Positions 1-11,947 of a DNA stretch of 64,000 nucleotides are shown one piece after another (the stretch's first letter is position 1; each line of letters opens with the position of its first letter). The notes under the pieces were generated by a model. It ran no database searches. It saw only the letters and a program-made list of their open reading frames with translations, and was not told where the DNA came from. Position numbers and translations under genes: made by a program. This DNA comes from Tribonema minus (Eukaryota; Sar; Xanthophyceae; Tribonematales; Tribonemataceae), in NCBI GenBank assembly GCA_017506865.1, contig JAFCMP010000536.1:310001-374000 (forward strand), written 5' to 3'.

Positions 1-27
1 CCCTCCTCATGTCCCTGTGGTCTACAG

Positions 28-3000
28 GTCCTGACCGGTTTGAGTCTACTTTGCAGTGGCAGCAAGAGCGACAAATTGGCGGTAGGTGCTATAGCGTGCT
101 GGTTTTGAGCATCGTCTTGATACTGTTCAGCTCATGAGTGCCTTTGGATCCACGAGGAGTAAGCGCTGAGCAATTGCTGTGGCCATTGCTGCTGATATCC
201 CTAGTCTTGTCTTAATTGCCGATGCTATCTTTGCAGTTGAGATGCTGGTGCTGGCAATGCATGAGGTGGCAGCAGAGGTCCATCAGCAGTCAGGCTGTCA
301 ACCCGTAGAGGTTGTACCTTTGAAAGAGCCCTCGGCACCCTTTGTGGCCGTGAAATTACATATGCACACTGTTGGAGCATGGAGCGGTTTCAAGATCTCA
401 CTTGGGTAAGATAGATTGAACTTCCGCACACTTCAGAGAGCATTGGTGCCTCAAATGAACAGCATGCAAAGTTCAACGTACAAGTTCAACATCAAGGACC
501 GCAGACCTGCGCTCTGATAGATGCATCTTGTCTGTATGGTGTATTGCTGGCTACGGTTACATGCACATTCGCTCTTGTGTTGACATTTATGCAGAGTTCC
601 GCTGCTCTTAATCAGCGTCCAAAGTCAAGGCTTTCTGCGGCAGACACTTTTAATTACACGTACAGATGCTCATTCACATTGTATGAACAGCTTTTTCTCA
701 TACTCGCTGGTGTCTTCGTGTTGCCTGGCCAGTTTGTGTTTGAACTGGTGGCGCCACCGGACAACAGCCAGCCGTCAGTACGCCAGATGGCGACGTGCCT
801 GAGCAATTTGATGATCGCCATAACCTCAATTGCCAACCAGGTGCGTGACTTCAAGAAGTAAAACACGAACCTAGCTGCTACATTCATGGAAACGAATCAA
901 AAGCTCGTAGAGCTCTAGGTGACAAGGAGTAGTTAGCCGCAAGTGTCTTTGACCAGTAACCGTGGTCGCCGCTGCTGCAGTAGGTAATTGGCTCCGAGTC
1001 GAACAGTGCCATCGTTTATACTGGGCATGCCGCTGCATTTTTTTTTTACACATTGAGCGCCATAGGCTGTCTGTTGTGGCATTGTGAACGTGCGACCATG
1101 CTTGTATCACAAGCTGCTTGTGTGCTTTGTCATTATTGCGCCAGAGTCAAGACCATATGCCAGAGCATGGCCTGTATTTTATACATATACTGTTATCGTT
1201 TTCCCAGCCTCAGCATCCGCCATTGAGTTTCATGTCCTGTGGTTCTGCCGCATTGCTTGAATTCGGGACCCAATCACGCCAAGGCAGGACCTGACAGACG
1301 CCATAGCTTGGGCAGCCCAGCGCACCGCGCTCAGGCTCTTTCAAAGTGTGCACGGCGTCAAGGGTGGCGTCTATGGAGACAAGAGCTTTATGGTCGGCGA
1401 AAAAGCTTTTGAGATGGTGCCGTGGCTTGAACTGCTGTCACTGGAGAAGTTAAATGCGGAACTCGGGGAGCTCAGGCTGCAGGTACGCAGATTTGCAGGC
1501 TGAACTGGAGGTGGATGCATCAGCAGAATTTGTGTACGGCTCGTACTGTAACGTACTCAGGTGGTGGCTGATAGCCCGTGTATTCTGATGATGTGCACAA
1601 GGCGTAGTTGTGATCATGAGTCAGTGGCGAGTCATCGGCTTCCATATTCCAGTGGTATATAATCGTGAAGCTCGTGTAAGTAGCTTGACATGCTATATAC
1701 TTCCGAAGTACCTATCATTAGATGTGACACACCTTGTGTGTTGCTGGACATTTGCACAGCAAGCACTGTGTGTCAAATACTCTTTGTCCAGCGGTCGCAC
1801 TTCACAAGTGGTGGTGGCGCTGCTCCTCAGGTGTTTGGCAGCGCCATGAGCGCCATGGCCGGAGAAGGGCAGCACCTGCTGAGCGACGCAGCATGGGATG
1901 ACGGCGATGACGAGGACATAGCAAGCGCACAGCAGCAGTTGGACGCAGGCAACAACTCAACAATCATCCTGGTGAGCCGGTCTGCAGCAGGAGAAGGTGG
2001 CAAACGTCGAGTACCGTTTGTCAATAATTAAGCACGTGCAAGGAAGACAGACGTCTGTTGAAATGAATGGGTGGGGGCGCATCATTGCGAGCTGGAAAAA
2101 AGGGTGAGCGGGTGGGTTGGTGGGGTGGGCTTTCGCATTCACAAACTCGCTCATGGGCCTAATTATGTCTGAAGTGGTGCTGGCCGCTTTGGAGAGGCAA
2201 CAATGAGTGAGTTCGGTCGTGTGCCTGACGATTGTCCAGCACACTGTGTAGTAGTTCAAGATGCTTGCATTTATGAAAGGTGGCTGACTTCTCACTGACC
2301 TGCTTGCATCCAATACTTGCATGCAGATACCCATGCAGCAGAAATCCACGACAGTGCCGCTTGCAGAGGAAGGCCTTCAGTACAAACAGGTATGTTAGGC
2401 AAACGCTAACATGTCCATGATATCACCGATAGTTGTGGCCTTGGTGGGCGACTCTTGACAGGTTCATTCTGCTTACTGAAAGCAGCCGCAGAACTGCTCA
2501 CGTACTCACGGGTGCGTCTTCTGCGCTCACTCAGTCGATGTCTCTACAGTCGCAACAGAGTGTTAGCCACATCAAAGGAGGCCAAGGTGGTTTGCAGTAC
2601 TTGCTGTCTGTTCATTATTTCATGCAGACATTTACAATCTTGTAAATCACTTGCTCCGTCAGCAAATCCAGCTCATTGGCGGATCTACAATCGCTGCACC
2701 GCTGTTCAAAGAGTTTTAACTCCTGACATTACCCCTGAGCCCTGTGGGGCGAGTCACAGCCAGCTCTGCCACACTTTTCAATGATTCTGCTGTAGATGTT
2801 CTATGTAATGCTTTGCACTTCAGGCTTTCATGCTGCTTACCGTCACTTTCGGGAAGGAGGGCCCATGCTCTCTGGCATGTTGCCCCCATGGGGCCATCAT
2901 TGATAACCCAATCCAGTGCATGCAACTGTCTAGGCAGCATCTGCTGTTTCAACAGTGGTAGCTAAAGTGCTGTGAACTCGTGAGGTTTCTATGAATACCT

Positions 3001-4476
3001 CGCGGGTGTATGCTGTAGTGTATTGGGTACGTGTCAGTCTGGCTGAGTGTGACTGAAATGCGGCGTGCTTCATATGTCTTTTGGCAAGCGCAGCTCACAG
3101 CCTCACACATTGTATTTTGTACGGTTTCAATGAAACTTTTCATCACAATGAGCACTGACCAAGGGTGGGTATGTCCTCTTCACCCTCGCATCTTCGTATC
3201 CCAGGCGTGTGCCATCAACGTAAAGGCGCTGAACCTGATTTACGACGACAACAGGATGCTAGCCAAGCAGCAACTCAGCAAGGAGGGCTGGCAGCTGCGC
3301 CAGTACCTTTATTGCGGCTGCCTCAGCGTACTTGTTGCCACCAACAATGAGACGAGTACGATACTCGTAGCATTTCGTGGCTCAGCAAGCAACCGTGACT
3401 GGTTTAGTAACCTCGTGGCCTCTGACCTTTCGCCAGTCAGGCCCCGGCTGTCCGCCCCCGGCTGGGCTGACACCGATGAAGCGGACGACTTCAAGGCCAA
3501 CAGCGGCGTGCAAGAGGATTTCCAAAGCGTGGTTATCGAGGAGCTGAATAGTTGTGTCAGCGCATATCTCAGCGAGGGGTTCTCTAAGGTGATTGTGACA
3601 GGCCACAGCAGAGGGGGCGCACATGCCACCCACTTCACCCTGTTGCTCGTGGGCAACGGGCTTGTTCAACCGCCGGACATTACGCTCATCACGTTCAACA
3701 GTTGTAGGGTGTTCAACGCAGCGCTGGCAAAGCAGTTCAACAAGCACCTGAAGATGCGGTATACCCGTATTGTTCAAGAAGGAGATGTGGTACCTCACCT
3801 GCCATTGAAGAAGTACGGTTACAAGCACTGCGGGGTCCTGATGTCTCAGGGCTCCCGCTTTACAGCTGCTATGCACCATGTCCCCGCGGGTGTTGTGGGT
3901 GTTGTACTCATACCTCTGTCACCCTTGGTGGGGCTTGCAGGCATGGCTATTATTGGGGCCGAGCAACTCAGGCGCCTTCACAGCCTTGACAATTTCAAGC
4001 ATTTTGCAGTACAGCAACAGTTTCTTGAAGTGTACCTATACTGCTCGTTAGCACCGAGAGGTGCGGCAGCACTCGCGGTGGCGCTGATGGTGGCGAGGGT
4101 GCATCAGGCAGCAAGGGGATGGGAGATGCTGGCTGTGAGCAGGAGCTGCGGAGTCGCGTGTGGTGAGGATACGGCTTTGGGCAGCAGCAGGGGATATTGG
4201 AACATGGGGATACGGATAGCATCAGGGCACACTGTAGATCGTTTGCTTGAACACGCAAGAAAGAGAACCTCGGCCAGGCACGTCAGCGGCGTGCTTAGGC
4301 AAGGAATCGAGGACCGGGCGCCTCTGGCCCAAATGTATACTAGAGGCATAACCGCGGTCCTCCGGCGTTTTCGCTCAAGAGATGGAGACATCGGCTACGA
4401 TAGGTGTGGCTCAGACTGGGTGCCGCTGTGTCTGCCCCCCATGAGTCTAGTACAAGCCTGCAACGCAGGGCTCTAA
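28..4476 (+). CDS. Class-3 (alpha/beta-hydrolase) lipase, 5' part outside the window
   Basis: Predicted acylglycerol or phospholipid hydrolase of the fungal/plant lipase class 3 family. My exons are <28-81, 733-840, 1288-1482, 1792-1971, 2327-2389 and 3205-4476; all junctions are GT-AG and phase 0. The last exon carries the hydrolase core: beta-strand plus nucleophile elbow GHSRGG (Ser codon 3607-3609), the acid in EGDVVPHLP (Asp codon 3784-3786) and a C-terminal His in HSLDNF (3979-3981). After the His the frame reads on through a 1.07-kb insertion to TAA at 4474. Without the insertion the frame would close a few residues later, at 5107-5109. A Gly/Leu-rich hydrophobic stretch lies between the Asp and the His. 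The exons before 3205 have no recognisable domain, and exons could be missing between 82 and 1287. Family assignment is secure; substrate is unknown. Confidence 0.8.
886..1013 (+). repeat. Dispersed intronic repeat, copy A
   Basis: This begins AAACGAATCAAAAGCTCGTA and continues GAGCTCTAGGTGACAAGG. It shares about 125 bp with copy B (8893-9024), including a CGTGGTCGCCGCTGCTGCAG block. It lies in an intron of the lipase gene. Read on the minus strand the conserved core is open in one frame (about LRLTIPCHLELYDLLIRF), the same in copies A, B and C. Confidence 0.75.
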
Positions 4477-5091
4477 GGGCCCGTCCGATTTTAGTTTTTT
4501 GCATTCTTATCCAACGCATCAAGCCCACCTTGGGGCTGCTATAAATACAAGATCATAAGTACTGCTCGTTAGCACCGAGAGGTGCGGCAGCACTCGCGGT
4601 GGCGCTGATGGTGGCGAGGGTGCATCAGGCAGCAAGGGGATGGGAGATGCTGGCTGTGAGCAGGAGCTGCGGAGTCGCGTGTGGTGAGGATACGGCTTTG
4701 GGCAGCAGCAGGGGATATTGGAACATGGGGATACGGATAGCATCAGGGCACACTGTAGATCGTTTGCTTGAACACGCAAGAAAGAGAACCTCGGCCAGGC
4801 ACGTCAGCGGCGTGCTTAGGCAAGGAATCGAGGACCGGGCGCCTCTGGCCCAAATGTATACTAGAGGCATAACCGCGGTCCTCCGGCGTTTTCGCTCAAG
4901 AGATGGAGACATCGGCTACGATAGGTGTGGCTCAGACTGGGTGCCGCTGTGTCTGCCCCCCATGAGTCTAGTACAAGCCTGCAACGCAGGGCTCTAAGGG
5001 CCCGTCCGATTTTAGTTTTTTGCATTCTTATCCAACGCATCAAGCCCACCTTGGGGCTGCTATAAATACAAGATCATAAGTACAGCAACAG
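4008..5091 (+). repeat. Insertion made of two tandem 521-bp units with 13-bp flanking direct repeat
   Basis: AGTACAGCAACAG occurs at 4008-4020 and again at 5079-5091. Between them are about 18 bp and then two copies of a 521-bp unit, 4039-4559 and 4560-5080, which look identical by eye. Each unit contains the same 132-codon reading frame, ending at 4476 and 4997. The 13-bp repeat looks like a target-site duplication, of a length typical for target-primed retrotransposition, but there is no poly(A), terminal inverted repeat or TG..CA end. A simple tandem duplication that also copied the exon edge is the alternative. The insertion lies in the last lipase exon and changes the encoded C-terminus. 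Confidence 0.75.
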
Positions 5092-6584
5092 ATTGAGACA
5101 GGCGCTTAAGCACACCCGTTATCGACAGAGCAGTGTACTTGTGCCCGTACGTGCCAGTGGTCGCACAGATTGCGCTGTCAACATGGACACCATGTTTTTC
5201 CTGACCTTAAAAGGTCAGGTATGTAAGTGGGGGGGGGGAGGGGGTGCAACGATGCATTCACGGAGATGTCATTAGGCGCCGTGTTGCTCGAGGTGCACAG
5301 GCTGTGAACACACAGAGTAGGAATATGTTGTGGCCACCGATCGTGTCCCATGTAAATCGTCACGGTGAATGTAACTGTACATTGGTGTCTGAGGCGTTGC
5401 CAAGTGGGTGTGATGTGAGTCACTGCATCTGTGCATTGTCTATGAGCCACTGCCATATGCATCTGCACATTCCATCATCAATTGCAGACTATCTGCTGAA
5501 GTCATGATGCTCTACGCCATGCTGGAGTTCACCATGCCATAAATTGGTTGCACTTACATCAAAAATGTTCTTTGACAGCTTTTGTTTCCCAACTTGAGCA
5601 TGATAATTGAAACTAGCATGTTGCACAGAACGTGTAATCATAAGTTTAGAAATATTGGCACAGCAAGTACATGGGAACATATGATTGCATCAGGTGCTGT
5701 CGCAATGCATGTGCATGTGGCGTCACCAGATGGTGTTAGGGCTCAGACTGCATATTGCTGAGCAGCGATATCGCATTTGTTGCCGCTTCCCTCACCAGCA
5801 CCTCATGGTGTATCACAGCAGATGCCCTGTGGCCAGCTGAACATGGCGTTGTCAAGTGCTACATACAGCTTTGATTGATCTAGAAACCAGAAATAAGTTT
5901 CTCCCACGTCTTAGGTACATGGGGGCCAGCTGTCCTTCCGTGACCAAAAGCAACTGGTAATGTGCAAAGATTGAGGTTTCATCGGCAAGGTATGTCCTTT
6001 CGCCAGTACTTGATCAATCTACTTCGAAGTATGTGATATAATGAGGTTGTTGCATCAAATCACTGCACAAACAACAGCCCTGTGCTTCTCATTTTGAAAC
6101 CGTCGTCCACTAAAATTGTCAAAAGAGCACCCCCTGAGATTGAGTGCTGCTGAGCACGTGTTTATGCATGTGAATGTGCGCTGCTAGTGCAGCACACAGC
6201 ATCAACTGCTCTAATGTGCAGATGACATGATGAGACACGCTCTCATATCGCATGCAACAATGACGTTCTTGACGATTTTCATCAAACGAATCGTCATGCC
6301 CAGGGGCAGCAGCAAGTCGTGAGCAGCGAACACAGCAGCTGGCCCTGCCGCCACTGTGTCAACAGCATCACGCTGTCGGCAGTGTGGCAGGCGTGAAATT
6401 GCTGATATCTTCAGTATTGATTCTGATCGCACCAACCACACGGGCACTGAGCACCCGATCAGCGCACACGCCTCCAAACATCAATAACTTCCGCAGCCCC
6501 CATCAAAGTCCCGACATCACACCCCCTTGAGTGCAACATGCACTCACACAGCACCCCCCCCCCCCCCACCCCCCTCCTGTTGTC
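5092..6584. other. Lipase-PRP4 convergent intergenic region
   Basis: No exon is supported here. The region holds the 3' flank of both convergent genes, a poly-G run at 5229-5237, the 12-bp palindrome TACTTCGAAGTA at 6020-6031 and a poly-C run around 6552-6565. Short ORFs are present but none has splice context or a recognisable motif. Confidence 0.5.
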
Positions 6585-9500
6585 CTAAAACTCATCCTCG
6601 TGCGCCCAAACCTTAACCGTCCTATCCAAGCCACACGTCACTAGCCGCGATTCGTCAGGCGACAGATCGCACGCGCTGACTCGGCCTTCGTGTCCGCTTA
6701 ATGAGCGCAGCAGGGCAAAGTCGCGGGTGCGCCACACGCGCGCGGTGCAGTCGAATGACGCGGTGGCGAGGGTTTCGCCGCTTTTGCCATATCTGAAATG
6801 GAGGGACGGGCAGGCGCGGGGGGGGGGGGAGGGGGCAGGGGGGGGGGGCAAAGCTGAGCAAATCCGTTGATGTGACTTGCAATAGCAGTTCGTGGGCGGG
6901 GGTCTTGAGATTATGGCTACATAGGGGTGCGTTGATATGGCAAAGAATAAGTGCACACTTTTTGTGCTGCACACCTGCTAGCGGTCGCCAAGTGCCATCT
7001 GTGAGGTCCAGAGCAGGGCATGTGCGAAGACATTGTGTCAAGACATTACACCAAGTGAGTTTGTGCTGGTGCTTGAATATTGTGGTCCGATGCGCAATTC
7101 TGGCATCTGCTCTGCTATATAGTCCACATTTAGAATTCTCACATCCGCTGCAACGTGCGTCAGCAGAGCCCTGTCAAATTACGTAGGGTACTTGGCTGGT
7201 GCAGCCAGGTGGAGCATGGTGCTCTGAAGTACATTTCTTCTTTTGTTGAAATACCTCGTCATCCATGAACTTCACTTCACTTCCAGCGCACCTGACGTCG
7301 GAGATGAGCACGGCGTGCACCAACTTAACCCTGCAATTAAAGCAGCGTGCATCAACATGCACAGACGAGGCAAAAATGCTCACTTCGGGTTAAGTTTAGG
7401 ATTATAACCTAACCCAATCCTAACCCTAACAATAAGCCGTAAACTTCACTTCACTTCACGTCCTCCAGCGCACCTGACGTCGGAGATGAGCGCAGCGTGC
7501 GCGGGCAGCGTGTATGGAGAGACTCAGATGATGCTCACTCAGGGTTAGATATAGGGTTATAACCTAACCTAACCCTAACCCTAACCCTAACCCTAACCAT
7601 GAGCCGTGAAGTTCACTTCACTTCGTCCGACGCACCTGACGTCGGAGATGAGCGCGGCGTGCGCGGGCAGCGTGTACGCGCACTCCTTCCTGCGCAAGTC
7701 CCACACGCGCACCGTGTGGTCGTCGCTGCCGGTGGCGAGCTCGTAGCCGTTGGGCGAGAAGGCGCACGCGGTGACGCGTTTCACGTGACCCGCCACGCTG
7801 TGCACGGCGCGCCCGCTGCGCAGGTCCCACACGCGCACGACGCCCGCAAAGTCGCCCGTCGCCGCCAGGGCTCCGTCGTCTGCGATCAAGTAGGAATAAG
7901 GCATGGGAAACGGTACCAAAATGAGGGATGGGGTCAGGGTCTGGGTTAAAGCACTCAAAGCGCTGTGCACGGCGCGCCCGCTGCGCAGGTCCCATACGCG
8001 CACCACGCCCGCAAAGTCGCCCGTCGCCGCCAGCGCACCGTCGTCTGCAACAGCGCAAGAATGAGGGGTAGAGTTGAGGTAGTGTTGACATTAGGGCCTA
8101 GGGGCAGGGTGTGAGCTCTTAACGTGCCCTGTGAGGCCGCCAGAACTCCGTCGTCTGCGATGGGGTAAGAATGAGGGTTAGAGGTAAGTCAGGGGTAGAT
8201 GTAGGGCCAGGGTCAAGGGTGTCAGTGCTTACCATGCCCCGTGAAGCCGCCAGCGCATTGTCATCTGCGACACGGTAATAATCAGGGTTAGAGGTAAGTC
8301 AGGGGTAGGTTTAGGGCTACAGTCAGGGTGTTAGCGTTTGATACGCCTTGTGACGCTGTGCACGGCGCCCGCCGCGCAGGTCCCACACGCGCACAACGCC
8401 TGCAAAGTCGCCTGTCGTATCAGCGCTCCGTCGTCTGCGCCGTTGTGCTAGGGTTAGAGTTAGGGTTGGGCGAGGGTAAGGTTAGCAGCTAGGGTAAGGT
8501 TAGGATTAAACTCAGGGCTAGGGTTAAGTTGGGTTGGGATTTACGGTTAGCTACGTAGGTCCAATACGCGCACGACCGCAAAGTCGCCTGTCGCATCAGT
8601 GCTCCGTCGTCTGCGCCGGGTAGATAGGTTTAGGGTCAAGACAGGGTTAGGTATTGGATTACGGTTGGGTTTAGGCTCCTTGTGGTGCCCGTCCTGCAGC
8701 AGCAGCAGCGCCGTGGACACTTCTGCTGCGGATCTGCTGCGTACTTCAAAACATGAACTTCAGACCACATGTGCTGTACATACACACCCTGAAAAGCGAT
8801 AACGTAGACCTCCTTGTGGTGCCCATCCTGCAGCAGCAGCTCGTAGCAAGCTTGAAAACAATGCTGCGTACTTCAAATCATGTACTTCAGACATAAAAAA
8901 ACGAATCAAAAAGATCGTTGAGCTCTAGGTGACAAGGGATGGTTAGCCGCAAGTACCTTCCACCAATAACCGTGGTCGCCGCTGCTGCAGCCATTGGCCA
9001 CGAGTCAAACAGTGCCACCATAACCACAGTTGACAAAAAGACTTCTGTGTGCAAGCTTTTTAGCGTTCGAGGCAAGGGTGTTCAGTATGGACAGGTCTCA
9101 CGTGTTCGGTAGGGCAGCTCCAGCTGGCAGCCCAACACAGAGGTTCATCAGCTTGCGACAGCGCTCTTGAATGCGTGTAGTGCAGAAGGTGATGAACAGG
9201 TTTTGAACCAATCCGTGTGGCGACACGGTGGCTCCATGTTGTTTAGCACGAGCTATCCGTAGCGTTCTCCTTTCCTCACCTACGAGCAGTAGCGTAGCAG
9301 GCGGAGCGCGTGTCAGGAGCCTTGTCTGGTCCCCTAGCTTCGCCGCGGTAGAGGTGTAAACCTCTCTAGCTCCATCTACCCAGTTCTCAGTCCGTCTCGG
9401 ATTGTGTCCGTCAGCAATGTTTAAAAATGAAACGTATGTGGTATGTAATAGCTTCGTTTTCCTCAACTTAATGATTATGCAGGGCACTGATAGTGCTCCC

Positions 9501-11678
9501 CTGCATAGGTGAACCATATACACTGATTCACATGATGCAAACTTTCCGTTACATCCTTCAACTTCAAGTTGAAGTTGAAGAAAATGAGTCGCACGTACGG
9601 TCAGATCACCCCAGAGTGGGGGTGAAAAGTCCCATTTGCATTTGCAGGGAGGTTCTTCGTACGCACCATATCCACAGCTTTGAGCCACACTACTTAGCTT
9701 AGGTTGTGGTGATTCTGATAAATGTTGTACTTCCGAAGTACATACTTTTACATACCTTGTCGTACTTACTTCTACATACCCTGAAAAGCGATAGCGTAGA
9801 CCTCCTTGTGCCCGTTCTGCAGCAGCAGCTGCGTACTTCAAACCATTACTTCAAATCATGAACTTCAAACTACATGCATTTCACATACACATTTCTGAAA
9901 TGCGATAGTGTACACCTCCTTGTGGTGACCGTCCTGCAGCAGCAGCTGTGCGTACTTTACATCATAACTTCAAACCATATATGCGTCGTACATACATACC
10001 TTGAAAAGCAATAGCGTACACCTCCTTGTGGTGCCCGTCTTGCAGCAGCAGCTGCGCGCCCGTCTCCACGTCCCACAGCCGCCACGTATGGTCATAGCTC
10101 GCCGTACCTACATACCGCCCGCACGGGTGAAACTCCACGCGCGCCAGCCTATCAGCGTGCCCCGTCAGTGTCTGCAGGCACTTCCCCTCCTGCGCATTGT
10201 CTCCGTTGGCGCCGCCGTTATTGTGGTTGCCCGCGGCTGCTGCTGCTGCTGCCGCTGCTCGGGCGTCCCAGATGCAGGCCGTCTGTGGCGTAGTGAGTAC
10301 ATGGTGCGGATGGCACATGATGAGTCGCTCGTTGCATGCGGCGAGTCACTTGCTGATGTGTCGCGAGGTGATTGCGGGTTGGCCGCATTTGATGCTCAGG
10401 TTTGATGTACGTGCAGTGTGTTGCACATTGCTGAGAGTTGAAAAGCGAGCACTCCTGTTGTGAAGCCGTGATCACTTCCTGGTAGCCACTTTCTATACCG
10501 CAGCTGCATCATGCTGCAGAGCGCATCTAAGACAGCTGCTGTAATACACTGCAATGTCACCTTCTTGCTTTCATTGTTGAAACTCATAGTGTGCAAGAGG
10601 CCCAATGCTGCCATCGCTAACGCGCAGCACGCACCAGATTGCTGCTTTTCAACATCACCAATGTTGCATGCATAGCCGCAGCAGCACGCAGCGAGCAACT
10701 AGTCGCATGACCAAGCAATCGCGCAGCCTACAACATGCCTATGGTACAGTCATTACGCACGGCATGCACGACGCACGCACCCACCTTGTCTGCGGCGGCC
10801 GTAACCAGCAGCGCGGGTCCCGCCTCTGTCAGCGCGCGCGGATGCCACGCAACGCCCGTCAACCTTTCCTTGTGCCCCCTAAACACTCCGCACGGCCGCA
10901 GATCCTTCATGTTCCACAGCTTTGCGACTCCGCTCCACGCCGCAGAGGCGACGAGGCTGCCGTCCGGGGAGACACGCACGGCGGATAGGGGGCGTTCGTC
11001 GCCGACCGCGCTGACGTTTATCACCAGGCCCTTCAATCGAGTGCACGCGGCGGCGGCGGCGGCGTCCTCGGCGCTGGCGACGGCGGAGTCGAGGCGGCGG
11101 CGCTTGGCGCGCGCAAGGCGCTGCGGCGCTGCTGCGAATGAATATGATGCAATGACCTCACGCGCCTCGATCAAGGGCGCTGCGGCAACGGTGTACACGA
11201 CCTCGGCTTTGCCCTCTTCCACCGCTGCTGCAGCTGCCTTGGCAGGTTCAGCTGCTGCGAGAAGGCTTGCCACGGCAGCGTCGCCCTCGCCGTCGAGTTG
11301 CAGCTGAGCCAGGTGCTCCCTGAGACGCTCTCTGACATCTGCGAGGGTCTCGCTAAACAGGCGGATCGGCTGTCCGAGCCTGCGTAGTGCCCGCGCGACC
11401 TCTTCCGGCAAAGTGGGGACAGCCATGGTGCGAGCGCGCCTGTGAGCCTCCACTTTGCGAAGCATCTCTGCATGCTTGTCCTGCTCCTCTCTGCTCGCAG
11501 CGGACAGCTCCATGACCTCCGTTTGGGCAATATCGTGAATGTTGATGTTGCCTGAGGCGCGAGCTTTTTCGACGGCGCTGGCACCCAGTGGCGGGACACC
11601 GGCAGCCGCAGAAGCAGCTGCAGCTGCAGAGGCAGCGGCAGCTGCTGCCGCATCGTCAACATCCATAGCTTCCGTCAT
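6585..11678 (-). CDS. PRP4: U4/U6 snRNP protein PRP4 (WD40 splicing factor)
   Basis: Core component of the U4/U6 and U4/U6.U5 tri-snRNP, acting in the nucleus with PRP3 and the cyclophilin. The exons (minus order) 11678-10785, 10282-10000, 7879-7636 and 6792-6585 join in frame to 542 aa, close to the family length of about 500. Residues 1-30 are Ala-rich. Residues 87-121 form the PRP4 splicing-factor motif (VPTLPEEVARALRRLGQPI and following). A basic nuclear-localisation-like stretch (RLARAKRRR) follows. From about residue 230 to the end there are seven WD40 repeats ending in clear W-D, e.g. SYDHTWRLWD and GSDDHTVRVWD. The start ATG 11676-11678 lies 269 bp from the divergent Nup107 start. All introns are GT-AG; the second (7880-9999) is unusually long at 2.1 kb and is filled with decayed copies of both neighbouring exon edges. 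An internal Ala run (residues about 302-310) is encoded by a GCN repeat. Confidence 0.93.
7261..7521 (-). repeat. Exon-edge ghosts: donor end of PRP4 exon 3, two copies
   Basis: The real exon end and donor are at 7636/7635. The same sequence (plus-strand GCACCTGACGTCGGAGATGA) recurs at about 7287 and 7470, roughly 183 and 161 bp apart. The copies carry upstream TTCACTTCACTTC and short telomere-type tracts that also precede the real junction. The copies keep the GTGC donor but decay away from it. Confidence 0.85.
7561..7598. repeat. Interstitial telomere-type repeat (CCCTAA)n
   Basis: About six CTAACC/CCCTAA units lie in a PRP4 intron. A decayed counterpart at 7410-7436 sits at the same place in the neighbouring tandem unit, so the tract is part of the duplicated unit. 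Strand G-rich form is TTAGGG. Confidence 0.85.
7965..8612 (-). repeat. Exon-edge ghosts: acceptor end of PRP4 exon 3, about five copies
   Basis: The acceptor of the real exon is at 7880-7881 (plus-strand CTCCGTCGTCTGCGATCAAG). Copies of this junction appear near 8040, 8150, 8262, 8432 and 8605. The copies at 7965-8047, 8352-8441 and 8556-8612 extend about 60-90 bp into the exon (the FAGVVRVWDLRSG part). The intervening DNA is rich in GGGTTAGGG-like words. Decay increases away from the real exon. Confidence 0.85.
8893..9024 (+). repeat. Dispersed intronic repeat, copy B
   Basis: This shows the AAACGAATCAAAAAGATCGT start, GAGCTCTAGGTGACAAGG and the CGTGGTCGCCGCTGCTGCAG block shared with copy A. 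It lies inside the long PRP4 intron, among exon-edge ghosts, opposite in orientation to the gene. Confidence 0.8.
9556..9580. repeat. Near-perfect palindrome, 12-bp arms
   Basis: The arms CTTCAACTTCAA and TTGAAGTTGAAG flank a single G. The same words (TTGAAGTTG/CAACTTCAA) are over-represented across introns of the window. Could extrude a hairpin; no function known. Confidence 0.7.
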
Positions 11679-11947
11679 TTGTCAGCTGCGCAATAGCTTG
11701 ATAAGATCGAGACAAGTGTTGTTAAGCCATGTCCCCCCTCTAGACTTCTCGAACGATCTTATCAAAGCATGCACCAGGATATGTCTTGCTGAGCTTGCAC
11801 GACTGCCTGCCAGACGCGACCGGAAAGCATCTGAGTGATTAGAACAGCCGTACACCAGCTATGCAGGACGGACCGTAGGAGCACCTGGCAAAGCGCCTCA
11901 CAAACCGCACGCGATCCAATTTTGCCAACGGCGAACGAGCTGGAGCC
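11679..11947. promoter_or_regulatory. Divergent PRP4-Nup107 promoter with 12-bp inverted repeat
   Basis: The two ATGs are 269 bp apart, head to head, so both promoters must lie here. An exact 12-bp inverted repeat, TTGATAAGATCG at 11698-11709 and CGATCTTATCAA at 11754-11765, has a 44-bp spacer. The arms contain GATAAG cores and lie near the middle of the region, a plausible shared regulator site. No TATA box is evident. Confidence 0.65.

Larger units (their letters stand above)
8674..9948 (-). repeat. Exon-edge ghosts: donor end of PRP4 exon 2, four copies
   Basis: The real exon 2 ends at 10000 with ...VYAIAFQ and donor GTATGT. The plus-strand signature CCTTGTGGTGCCCGTC..TGCAGCAGCAGC recurs at about 8679, 8815, 9806 and 9920, each followed by a decayed GAAAAGCGATAGCGTA-like exon end. 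A 0.9-kb block that includes dispersed repeat B separates the second and third copies. Confidence 0.85.

Noticed and set aside
237..405. Exon-like block with AG acceptor and GTAAGA donor before the lipase exons
   Set aside because: Its phases do not fit the exons at 28-81 and 733-840 without creating stops, so it was left out of the model.
4599..4997. Independent 132-aa gene in the second 521-bp unit
   Set aside because: It is an exact repeat of the lipase readthrough tail, has no motif of its own and no promoter evidence.
7561..7598. Chromosome end
   Set aside because: The telomere-type tract is short, internal to a PRP4 intron and flanked by exons on both sides.
9098..9841. 247-codon minus-strand ORF in the long PRP4 intron
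   Set aside because: No motif or splice context; it crosses an exon ghost and lies within repeat-rich intron DNA.
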